Origin: a virus
Length of the DNA stretch: 50,676 nucleotides
Virus record (IMG/VR): IMGVR_UViG_3300034375_011447
Span: 1-50,676 of that record
Strand: one strand, 5' to 3'
Both the position numbers and the translations under genes were made by a program. Positions 39,801-48,300 of the stretch are shown here, piece by piece. The notes under the pieces were generated by a model. It was not told the origin of the DNA. It worked only from the letters and a program-made list of their open reading frames with translations, and did not search any database. Each line of letters opens with the position of its first letter. Position 1 is the stretch's first letter.

Positions 39801-42800
39801 AAAAATTAGTATATAATCCTTCTTCTGGTAGTGTTGGAATCGGAACGAGTATAATAACAGAAACTTTAACAGTTGCTGGAACTACAACCGCAACAAAATA
39901 TTTTGGTTCTGGTGATACTTTAGTTGGAATTGTCACTCAAATTGTTCCTGGTATTGGCATTGATATATTTGAAACTCAAATTCCCGGTAAAGGTAAAGTT
40001 GAAATTCAATCATATAAACCAGTTGGAAAAACTATTTACGTATCACAAAATGGTAATGATGATAATACTGGTTTAGCAGAAAACTATCCTAAGAAAACAA
40101 TTAAAGCAGCAGCATCTGTTGCAGTGTTTGGAGATACTATTAAAGTATTCCCAGGTACTTATGTTGAAGATAATCCAATTGTTCTTGCCAAGACAGTTTC
40201 TATTGAAGGTACTGAACTTAGAAACTGTGTAATTACACCCAAGAACTTAGATCAAGATTTAATCTATGTAAATAATGGATGTCATATTACTGATTGTAGT
40301 TTTATTGGACCTGCAGTAACAAATGGTGCTGCTGTTGTTGCACTACAACCATTACTTGGAGTATCAACAGACAGATTCTTTGATGCTGCAAGAATGATTA
40401 GAATAAATCTTGATTATATTGCAAGAGAATCTGTAGGTTTCTTAACCAGTGGATTTAGTGGATTTGCTGGTAATCATAGAGAGCAAGATGCTGCAAGATT
40501 AATTGATTCGAATTTAAATTACATTGCTGCTGAAGCAGTTGGATTCCTAACATCACCCTCTGGATATAATTTTACACTTGGAATTAGTAGTTATACAAAT
40601 TGCAAAGAAGATGTCGTTAGCATTATGCAGGCAGTGTCTTATGATCTAAAGGCAAATAGTAATCGTAAATCAATTGGTGCAGGTTATTCTTATTTCAGTA
40701 GTTCTGGTGGTTTAATTCATATTACTGGAGTTGGTGTTTCGGAAGCAACAATTGCTGCACTTGATTATGCTGCAGGTATTGCAACACATGTAATTAATAA
40801 TTTAACCCCATCAATCTCATATCAGGGTGTTGGGAATAGCGTATCTCAGGTTAAGAATCTTTCGGTAATACAGGTTGAGGGTGGTTGTGTAGGTGTAGGA
40901 ACGACAATTACTCAACTTGTAGGTATTGTTACTAGTATGATTGGTGCAGGTTCAACTAGTGGTGCTCCTGCAGTTAGATATGGAGTTACTTTAGAAAGTA
41001 ATGACTGTGCTGATGATATTAAAGATGTCTGGAGAGGAATAATTTATGATATTACAAGAGGTGGTAATTCTAGATCAGTTACTTCAGGAAAAGCATACTA
41101 CAATGAAGATTGGACATTGAAGAGTGGAATCCTTAAAAATCCAGGAGAAGTTCAGCAAACTATATCAACTTTTGACTATTCATTCAATATTGCAAGAGCA
41201 GTAATTAATAATTGTTCATGGGGTGGTTATCCTGTTGGGTTGGGAACTACAGTTGTAGATGCTGTTTTTGATGCTCAAACTGGTATTACAACAGTAACTG
41301 CAATTAATCATGGTCTATCTCAAAATGATCCAGTCAAAGTTCAGGGTCTTACTTATGCGTGTACTTCAGGATCTGCCGGTTTCCCTGTAGGAGTTGTAAC
41401 TGCTTCTTATGATAGAATTACTGGAATTTCTACAGTTGAAACATCTTCCGCACTCCCAATTAAGTCTGGAGACAGAGTTAAACTTGAAGGATTAGTATTC
41501 CAATGTGATAGTGGTGGAGGACCTTCAACTGCAATTTATCCATCGGGAAATCTTGGATATGAATTTACAGTTCAAGATATTTTAGATAGAAAAACATTCA
41601 CAGTAAATGTTGGAGTTTCTACATTAGATCATGATTATCAGTATGGTGGGCAAGTTTCTAAACTTTATACACCTATCTTTGGAATTTCAACTACATCTTA
41701 TGATCGCACCACAGGTATTACAACTGTAACTGCGGTCGGGTTGGGAACAACTACGGGAGCACATTTGTTTATTGAACCTGGTAAAAAGATTAAATTAGAA
41801 AATCTTGTTTGGGAGTGTAATAGTGGCGGTGGACCCTCAACTGCATATTACCCATCAGGTAATCTTGGATATGACTTCACCGTAATTGCCACTACAGATA
41901 ATCGTTATATTGATGCTTCAAACTTAATTCAAAGTAATAGAACTGAAATTATTGATAAATCACTTGCAGCAATTGCAATTTCTCATCCCGATTTCTATTA
42001 TCCAAATGATGTTCAAACAACAAGGTTCTCTAGATTTAAGGACTCTTATCGTTTAATCCAACAAAACAGAACTGAGATTGTCAATAGTGCTTGGTCTGCA
42101 ACTGTTTCCGAGTATCCTGGAATTTCTGCAACAGAAACCAAGTGTAAGCGCGATCTTGGGTATTTTGTTGATGCTATTTCGACTGATATCTTTACTGGCG
42201 GCAATTCTTATGTAATCGCGTTTGTAAAGCAATATTTTAATAATGGATCTCCAATTTCTAATGGTTTAGTTGGAGAAGAAACTGAATCAGTTTATGCTTT
42301 CAATCAGGCAAGAGATCTGATGAAGCAGGCAATTACAAACCAACTTACGATTCAGGATTTAACTCTTACTGCAGATCCATCCACTGGATCTAATACTGAT
42401 CCTGATTCTTGTGCAAACGTTCAAAGTGCTTTAGATACTCTAACTTCTCTTGCCACGACAGTCATCTCTGCCGGTTCACTTTCTTCTCTCAATACAATTT
42501 ACAATAATCCAGGTATCTTTGTTTCTGGTGAGAATAAGTGCCGTAGAGATATTGGATACATTGTAGACGCATTAATCAAGGATGTAAGATACGGAACCAA
42601 TAAGTTTATTCGTGAGGCAACTAGAGCATACTTTAATAAAGATGGTACACCAATTTCTGGTGGATTGATTGGCGAAGAGGCGGAAAGTGTAACTGCATTT
42701 AATGCAGTACGCGATTATGCTAAGAAAGCAATTACTAATCAATTAAATGTTAAAGACCTGACAATTACTGCTGATCCTTTAACTGGTGATAATCAGGATG

Positions 42801-45025
42801 AAACTTCATGTGCTGATGTAAGAACAAATATTGATAATTTGATCGGAATTATTACAACTGTAATTACTGCAGGGAATCTTAGTTCTTATCCCGCACTCTA
42901 CACATCAAATGTGGTTAAAGTAAATGTTGGAATTTCAACATTGGATCATACTTATGTTGAAGGTGGTACACTTACTTCCAATTATACAACAAATACATTC
43001 CCAGATGGAACATTTAATTATATTTTCCCAGTCAAATCTGTAGTTGGTCCAAATACATTTGAGTTTGTTGGTGGTAAAACTGTTCTTCCTCATACTTATG
43101 TTTCTGGTGGAACCGTTCAAAAGTACGAGAACTTCCAGAATGAGTTCTTACAAGTAAAAGATCTGGCGATGCAACCAGATCCTTATACAGGATTTAATAA
43201 TGTTATTAATTCTTGTGCTGATGTGACTTCCGCCATGAAGGTTTGTGTTGGTGTTGTAACAACAATTGTTGGTCTTGGATCTACTGCATTTTCAACTATT
43301 GGATTTAACACCACATACCCCGGAAATAGAGGAAATGGATTTGATACACTTGCAGGAGTTTCAAGTGCCGTTTATGAAAATACTTCCGGAAAAACTACAA
43401 TTAAGACTCTAGGATTCACTCCAAAAGTCGGTGATTTAATTGAAATTAGAGATCTTATATTCTCGTGTTCTTCTGGAGGTCCAACATCAACTCAGAAATT
43501 CCCATCAGGATATTATGGATATGAGTTTTATGTGACCAAAGTCAATTCTGATAATTCCTTTGATGTTTATACTGGAATCTCTACAATTTCACATAATTAT
43601 GTTTCTGGCGGGTATGTAATTAACAGGACGATTCCAGTTTCTGAAGCAGAATATAGTAATACCACAGGTATCGTAACTATAACAGCACCTGGAATTAATT
43701 TAAGAAGCGGCGACTTTGTAACTTTAAGAGACTTAGAATTTGCCTGTTCAAGTGGTGCTGCAACAACAACCATATTCCCAACTGGAAACAATGGATACGT
43801 ATTCAGTGTTTTATCCGCAGATAATACCACTGGTGAATTTTCTGTTGATGTGGGAACTACTGGAATTGGTCATACCTATGTTGTTGGTGGCGCTGTAATT
43901 CCACCATATTCTAAAGGTGTTGGTAATATTGTACAAGGTCCTTATATTAGAAACTGCACCAATTTTATTCCAGATAGTATCGGAATGAGAATTGATGGAT
44001 TTGAGGCAGAACCCGGTGATTTGCCAGATATTGGTGTTACTGGAACTATGAGTGTTGATTCTTATACCCAATACAATCAAGGTGGCATCGGAGTTTCTAT
44101 TACAAATGGTGCATATGCTCAGTTGGTTTCTATCTTCACTATTTGTGATGATATTGCAATCTTTACTGCATCTGGTGGGCAATGCGACTTAACAAACTCC
44201 AACTCTTCCTTTGGTAGATTGGGTCTTGTTGCTGATGGAGTTGGCGATGAAACATCAAAATCAATTTACAGATACACTGGAGTTACCAATGCTGATGCTG
44301 AAGTAGAACAAGACACTATTGTGGTAAGTGGTATAGGTTCTTATCGTCCATACGATGGTCAAGCACTTTATTTTGGAGAACTTTATTTCACTGTACAAAC
44401 AATCAATGTAACTAATGGTGGATCTGGATACACATCACCACCAGTAGTTGTAGTATCATCTCCAGAAGGTCCAAATGGTATTATATGTGAAGCATCTTCA
44501 AATATAGATGGAAATGGGCGAGTAACATCTATTGATATTATAAGTGGTGGTAGTCAATATTTAAATCCACCATCCATTGAATTGGTAGGTGGTGGTGGAT
44601 CTGGAGCAATTGCAAGTGCAGATATGTATCCATTATATTATTCCATTGAAAGTGCTACTTTACCTAGCGCAGGAATCACGACTATCGTTCTTAATCAGAA
44701 TCTAAATAATACAGTTAGTGTGGGAACAACAGTTTACTTTAGTAGAGTAAGTTTACAAATTACATCATCCCATTCATTTGAGTGGGTTGGTGCTGGTAAT
44801 AATATTTTCCAAGCAAAACCTGCATTAGGTGGTGTTGTCATTCAAGAAAATGAAGTTGTAATGTTAAATGGTGGGCAAGTTGTTTACACAAGCACGGACC
44901 AAGCAGGTAATTTTAAAATTGGTGATCAATTTACAATTAATCAACTTACAGGAACAATTAGCGGAAGAGCATTTAGTCAAAGTCTGTTAAATACAGTAAC
45001 ACCTCTTATTCTTGCACTAAGTTAA
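36884..45025 (+). CDS. giant collagen-like tail fibre, 2713 aa
   Basis: Residues 1-80 are an N-terminal attachment domain (ends FGDGETPWNDLPYA). Residues about 82-939 are collagen-like triplets, mostly Gly-X-Gln (GLQ, GNQ, GTQ), broken by 12 copies of LSNFQG. Residues about 1048-1160 are a pectin-lyase-like segment (KTIYVSQNGNDDNTG, then KTIKAAASVAVFGDTIKVFPGTYVE). After that come modules starting with C-x-x-D (NCKEDVVSIMQAVSYDL, DCADDIKDVWRGIIYDI, KCKRDLGYFVDAI, KCRRDIGYIVDAL) and several related beta modules (LEGLVFQCDSGGGPS, LENLVWECNSGGGPS, RDLIFSCSSGGPTS, RDLEFACSSGAATT). It ends QAGNFKIGDQFTINQLTG...LLNTVTPLILALS, as in large cyanophage fibres. It is likely a trimeric host-contact fibre. 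Confidence 0.85.
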   Translation: MSDDIQVFGQESYFNEKVTFFKNITAPNVPENLQSGKYQISSLWVEENEILEEGQLGVESDTNQFKFGDGETPWNDLPYASGATGPQGVQGVQGHQSAQGVQGVQGPRGLSGEFAGQGTQGLQGLQGAQGLQGRQGSQGLQGNQGLQGSQGLQGNQGLQGSQGLQGNQGLQGNQGLQGNQGLQGLQGFQGLQGLQGLQGLQGNQGLQGLQGFQGLQGLQGTLSNFQGTQGLQGLQGTQGNQGTQGNQGLQGRQGTQGLQGFQGLQGLQGLQGLQGPLSNFQGTQGNQGTQGNQGLQGAQGRQGLQGSLSNFQGTQGTQGTQGTQGLQGRQGNQGVQGHQSAQGRQGAQGRIGNQGIQGSLSNFQGVQGRQGPQGPQGPQGPQGRQGSQGAQGHQSAQGRQGAQGRLGNQGPQGPQGSQGSQGPQGRQGPQGVQGFQGNQGLQGNQGLQGNQGLQGNQGLQGNQGLQGSQGLQGNQGLQGNQGLQGLQGFQGLQGLQGLQGRQGSQGLQGHQGLQGLQGLQGLQGSGWQGTQGLQGHQGLQGHQGLQGRQGTQGNQGAQGRQGTQGNQGLQGGGTQGNQGLQGLQGLQGLQGSLSNFQGTQGLQGLQGLQGLQGRQGAQGLQGSLSNFQGTQGTQGAQGLQGRQGAQGLQGSLSNFQGTQGNLSNFQGTQGNQGAQGNQGLQGNQGLQGSQGRQGTQGTLSNFQGTQGNQGAQGRQGSQGAQGNQGVQGRQGAQGSQGLQNAQGAQGLQGSLSNFQGTQGNQGSQGLQSSQGNQGAQGNQGLQGTLSNFQGTQGLQSSQGVQGRQGNQGVQGNQGLQGNQGLQGNQGLQGLQGLQGSLSNFQGTQGNQGTQGTQGNQGVQGNQGTQGLQGLQGRQGTQGVQGVQGVQGVQSFQGTQGTQGTQGLQGVGSQGPQGTQGLQGLQGLQGAQGTQGLQGIPGSGLIFVQDNNTTDKTYYPSFLEQTSGTTNLEYVSSEKLVYNPSSGSVGIGTSIITETLTVAGTTTATKYFGSGDTLVGIVTQIVPGIGIDIFETQIPGKGKVEIQSYKPVGKTIYVSQNGNDDNTGLAENYPKKTIKAAASVAVFGDTIKVFPGTYVEDNPIVLAKTVSIEGTELRNCVITPKNLDQDLIYVNNGCHITDCSFIGPAVTNGAAVVALQPLLGVSTDRFFDAARMIRINLDYIARESVGFLTSGFSGFAGNHREQDAARLIDSNLNYIAAEAVGFLTSPSGYNFTLGISSYTNCKEDVVSIMQAVSYDLKANSNRKSIGAGYSYFSSSGGLIHITGVGVSEATIAALDYAAGIATHVINNLTPSISYQGVGNSVSQVKNLSVIQVEGGCVGVGTTITQLVGIVTSMIGAGSTSGAPAVRYGVTLESNDCADDIKDVWRGIIYDITRGGNSRSVTSGKAYYNEDWTLKSGILKNPGEVQQTISTFDYSFNIARAVINNCSWGGYPVGLGTTVVDAVFDAQTGITTVTAINHGLSQNDPVKVQGLTYACTSGSAGFPVGVVTASYDRITGISTVETSSALPIKSGDRVKLEGLVFQCDSGGGPSTAIYPSGNLGYEFTVQDILDRKTFTVNVGVSTLDHDYQYGGQVSKLYTPIFGISTTSYDRTTGITTVTAVGLGTTTGAHLFIEPGKKIKLENLVWECNSGGGPSTAYYPSGNLGYDFTVIATTDNRYIDASNLIQSNRTEIIDKSLAAIAISHPDFYYPNDVQTTRFSRFKDSYRLIQQNRTEIVNSAWSATVSEYPGISATETKCKRDLGYFVDAISTDIFTGGNSYVIAFVKQYFNNGSPISNGLVGEETESVYAFNQARDLMKQAITNQLTIQDLTLTADPSTGSNTDPDSCANVQSALDTLTSLATTVISAGSLSSLNTIYNNPGIFVSGENKCRRDIGYIVDALIKDVRYGTNKFIREATRAYFNKDGTPISGGLIGEEAESVTAFNAVRDYAKKAITNQLNVKDLTITADPLTGDNQDETSCADVRTNIDNLIGIITTVITAGNLSSYPALYTSNVVKVNVGISTLDHTYVEGGTLTSNYTTNTFPDGTFNYIFPVKSVVGPNTFEFVGGKTVLPHTYVSGGTVQKYENFQNEFLQVKDLAMQPDPYTGFNNVINSCADVTSAMKVCVGVVTTIVGLGSTAFSTIGFNTTYPGNRGNGFDTLAGVSSAVYENTSGKTTIKTLGFTPKVGDLIEIRDLIFSCSSGGPTSTQKFPSGYYGYEFYVTKVNSDNSFDVYTGISTISHNYVSGGYVINRTIPVSEAEYSNTTGIVTITAPGINLRSGDFVTLRDLEFACSSGAATTTIFPTGNNGYVFSVLSADNTTGEFSVDVGTTGIGHTYVVGGAVIPPYSKGVGNIVQGPYIRNCTNFIPDSIGMRIDGFEAEPGDLPDIGVTGTMSVDSYTQYNQGGIGVSITNGAYAQLVSIFTICDDIAIFTASGGQCDLTNSNSSFGRLGLVADGVGDETSKSIYRYTGVTNADAEVEQDTIVVSGIGSYRPYDGQALYFGELYFTVQTINVTNGGSGYTSPPVVVVSSPEGPNGIICEASSNIDGNGRVTSIDIISGGSQYLNPPSIELVGGGGSGAIASADMYPLYYSIESATLPSAGITTIVLNQNLNNTVSVGTTVYFSRVSLQITSSHSFEWVGAGNNIFQAKPALGGVVIQENEVVMLNGGQVVYTSTDQAGNFKIGDQFTINQLTGTISGRAFSQSLLNTVTPLILALS
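37127..39700 (+). repeat. collagen-like 9-bp repeat tract
   Basis: About 2.6 kb of near-regular 9-bp units coding Gly-X-Gln (ggacttcaa, ggaaatcaa, ggtactcaa and variants). Twelve LSNFQG interruptions break the triplet phase by one residue, and several Gly-to-Ser or Gly-to-Asn changes (GHQSAQG, LQSSQG, LQNAQG) keep phase. Because of the repeat, long but meaningless frames exist on both strands. Confidence 0.92.
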
Positions 45026-45385
45026 ATGGCAGTAGTAGCACTTAATAAATTTAGATCAATTAGAGTTGGAATAACTACTGAAAACGTTGGCATATATACT
45101 TGTCCAATTGGGGTAGCATCTATTATCATTTTATCACAAGTAACTAATGTTTCTTCTGGTGTAGCCTTGAGTACATATACAGTAACCGCATATCATTCTC
45201 GCTCAACTGAAAGTCCTTCAGATTATGCATTTGCTAAAGATTTTCCAATTCCACCAAATGATGGTGCTAATTTAGTTTCTGATGGAAGACTTGCATTAGA
45301 AACATCGGATGTTATTAAAATTAGTGCTAATGAAAATGGTGTTTTGGAACTTATTCTTAGTGTATTAGAAACTGCAAAACAATAA
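45026..45385 (+). CDS. small structural protein between the two fibres, 119 aa
   Basis: It starts directly after the long fibre stop. A single beta domain (MAVVALNKFRSIRVGITTENVG, IIILSQVTNVSSGVALSTYTVTAY, then DVIKISANENGVLELILSVLETAK). The shape recalls small beta-sandwich proteins placed next to cyanophage fibres, and its end (DVIKISANENGVLELILSVLE) resembles the C-terminal strands of the 339-residue protein at 84. A trimer-forming or fibre-joint role is likely but not shown. Confidence 0.55.
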   Translation: MAVVALNKFRSIRVGITTENVGIYTCPIGVASIIILSQVTNVSSGVALSTYTVTAYHSRSTESPSDYAFAKDFPIPPNDGANLVSDGRLALETSDVIKISANENGVLELILSVLETAKQ

Positions 45386-45397
45386 TTTTAAAATAAT

Positions 45398-48300
45398 ATG
45401 GCAAAATATAATTCTGGAAGAGTAAGAAGATTTGATCAAACGGGTATAACTTCCGATAGATATGATTTTTTAGGATTAGAGCAAGCTGAACCAGATTTAG
45501 GTGATCCTATTGTAGGAGTATCTTCTACTGGTGTAAATCCTGTTCCTGCGGGAGAACAGTATGTTTTAGTTGCTGTTGATGGGAATATTGGTAAAAGATA
45601 TTGGGTTAAATCTACCGATCAACAAGGTGCAGGTATTCAAGGTGCTCAAGGCACTCAAGGAGCATTAAGTAATTTTCAGGGTACTCAAGGTAATCAAGGT
45701 AATCAAGGTACTCAAGGTGCTCAAGGACTTCAAGGACTTCAAGGACTTCAGGGTTCATTAAGTAATTTTCAAGGCACACAAGGCAATCAGGGAATCCAAG
45801 GACTTCAAGGACTTCAAGGACTTCAGGGAAATCAGGGACTTCAAGGACTTCAAGGACTTCAAGGACGCCAAGGTTCTCAAGCAACTCAAGGATCTCAGGG
45901 TGTTCAGGGATCACTAAGTAATTTCCAAGGTACTCAAGGAAATCAAGGACTTAGTGTTCAGGGATCCCAGGGAACACAAGGATCTCAAGGATTGCAAGGA
46001 AATACTGGAGCCGGTGATCAAGGTACACAAGGAATCCAAGGTTCTCAAGGTTCTCAAGGTTCTCAAGGAGTTCAAGGTGAAAGTGGTTCTCAGGGAACAC
46101 AAGGACTTCAGGGTGTTGGTTCTCAAGGACCTCAAGGTTCTCAGGGTAATCAAGGTGTTGGTTCTCAAGGTCCTCAAGGTTCTCAAGGTACTCAAGGATT
46201 TTCTGGTGTTGCTGGAGAAAAGGGTGATCAAGGAACTCAAGGACTTCAGGGACTTCAAGGTGATCAAGGAACTCAAGGAAAACATGGAACACAAGGATCA
46301 TTAAGTAATTTCCAAGGAACCCAAGGACGCCAGGGTATTCAGGGGCAACAGGGTCCTCAAGGTGTTCAGGGTGTTCAGGGATTTTTAAGTAATTTCCAAG
46401 GAACACAAGGAAGTGGTTCGCAAGGTACTCAGGGTACTCAGGGTATTCAGGGTGTTCAGGGATTTTTAAGTAATTTCCAAGGTACTCAAGGTCGTCAAGG
46501 TACTCAAGGTCGTCAAGGTACTCAAGGTTTACAGGGATCTCAGGGTGTTGGATCACAAGGTCCTCAAGGTGTTCAAGGATCTGGAGATCAAGGTGCTCAG
46601 GGAGTCCAGGGTGGTGGTACTCAAGGAAATCAAGGTACTCAAGGATTTTCGGGAGCAACTGGCAATAAAGGAGATCAAGGTGCTCAAGGACTTCAGGGAC
46701 TTCAGGGGCACCAAGGACGCCAAGGTGCTCAGGGATTAAGTAATCAGGGTCCTCAAGGAAGTCAGGGAACTCAAGCTTCAAGAGGATCACAAGGATTTCA
46801 AGGTGTTTCTGGTCAACAAGGAGATAAAGGAGATCAAGGTGTTCAAGGTCTTCAAGGATATAGTGTTCAGGGTGGACAAGGATCTCAAGGACGCCAAGGT
46901 CTTCAAGGAGCACCTGGAATATCTGGTGATAGTATTCAAGGTACTCAAGGACTCCAAGGTCTTCAATCTACTCAAGGACTCCAAGGACCACCAGGACCAT
47001 CTGGGACTGGTGGTGGTACTCTTTCTTTTGCAATTTTAGATGCTGGACAATCTACTGTAAATGATCTATCCTACGTAACTGCTACAACATCAGGATCTGC
47101 ATCTTTTACAATATCACATACTACTAATATACCATCTACATCTCCAATATTTGACTTTAGTCTGGCATCGCCAGCATACAGATATGTAAGAACAAGATCA
47201 AAAGTATATTTAAAATCTCTTAAAACTTTATATTTTTCTGTTACTAAAAACTCTTCTACTAACGATACATTATATTTCCAATATTCAACTACTGGATCAT
47301 CTTGGTCCACTCTTATAACTATACCTTATAATGATATTACTTCATCAGTCTGGAGAGATTATAGTGTAGATGTTCAGTCTTTACCATCATCAATTTTAAA
47401 TCATGGTGCAATTTATTTAAGATTTTATCAAAGTGAAACATCGTTAATACTAAATGAAGATTCTTGGGCAGTAACATCGCTTATTTTTGATGATTATCTC
47501 GAAATTCCAACAGAAAGTAATGATAGTGGAAATTTCCCAAGTTCTTTGGCAGTTTTTGATATTCAGAGTGCAAATTTAGGTACTAACTCTAGATTAACAA
47601 CACCTGCAAGTGTCAGTTCTATGCCCACTAGCACGGAAGTGCCATCAACTACTCCAATCATTGTTTTTGGTGATAGTGGTGTTGCAGGATCATCTAATAG
47701 ATATGCAACTTCTCAGAATAGAGTTTATTTAAATACGGTTGATAAAATATATTTCTATGTCTCTAAAGGTGGAACTTGGGGTAATGCACCAGAAGACTTC
47801 GCTGATGATGATTTAGCACTAGAATATTCGACTAATAATAGTTCTTGGTCTACTTTACGTACTATAACGCCCGGGGAACTCTTAAATTCGAATTGGAGTC
47901 TTATAACCATTACGGTACCGTCATCTATAAAAAATTATGCTGGTGTATATCTAAGATTTAGACAAACTAATTGGTATACACCAGCATCTTCAGCAGAAGA
48001 TACTTGGGCATTTACTTCTATATTACCAGAATACGGATCTGCATCTGCGGTTTCCACTGCTAGTGGCGGAAATACATCTTTAGCGTTACTTGACTTAACA
48101 TCCGCAAATAATTATCAAATACCATCATCTCAACCAAACGTAAGGGTAACAACTGCTGGTGCTGGTGGACCAGGCACTTCGACAGAAGTTCCATCAAATA
48201 CATCTATCGCAATTTTTGGTGATAATGGATTTGCAGGATCATCTAATAGATATCTTCAAACTTCTACGAAGGTATTTTTAACTTATGTCCAAGTAATATA

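Noticed and set aside
45612-46984. Minus-strand frames in the second collagen-like tract (up to 320 residues)
   Set aside because: Same repeat artefact as in the first fibre.
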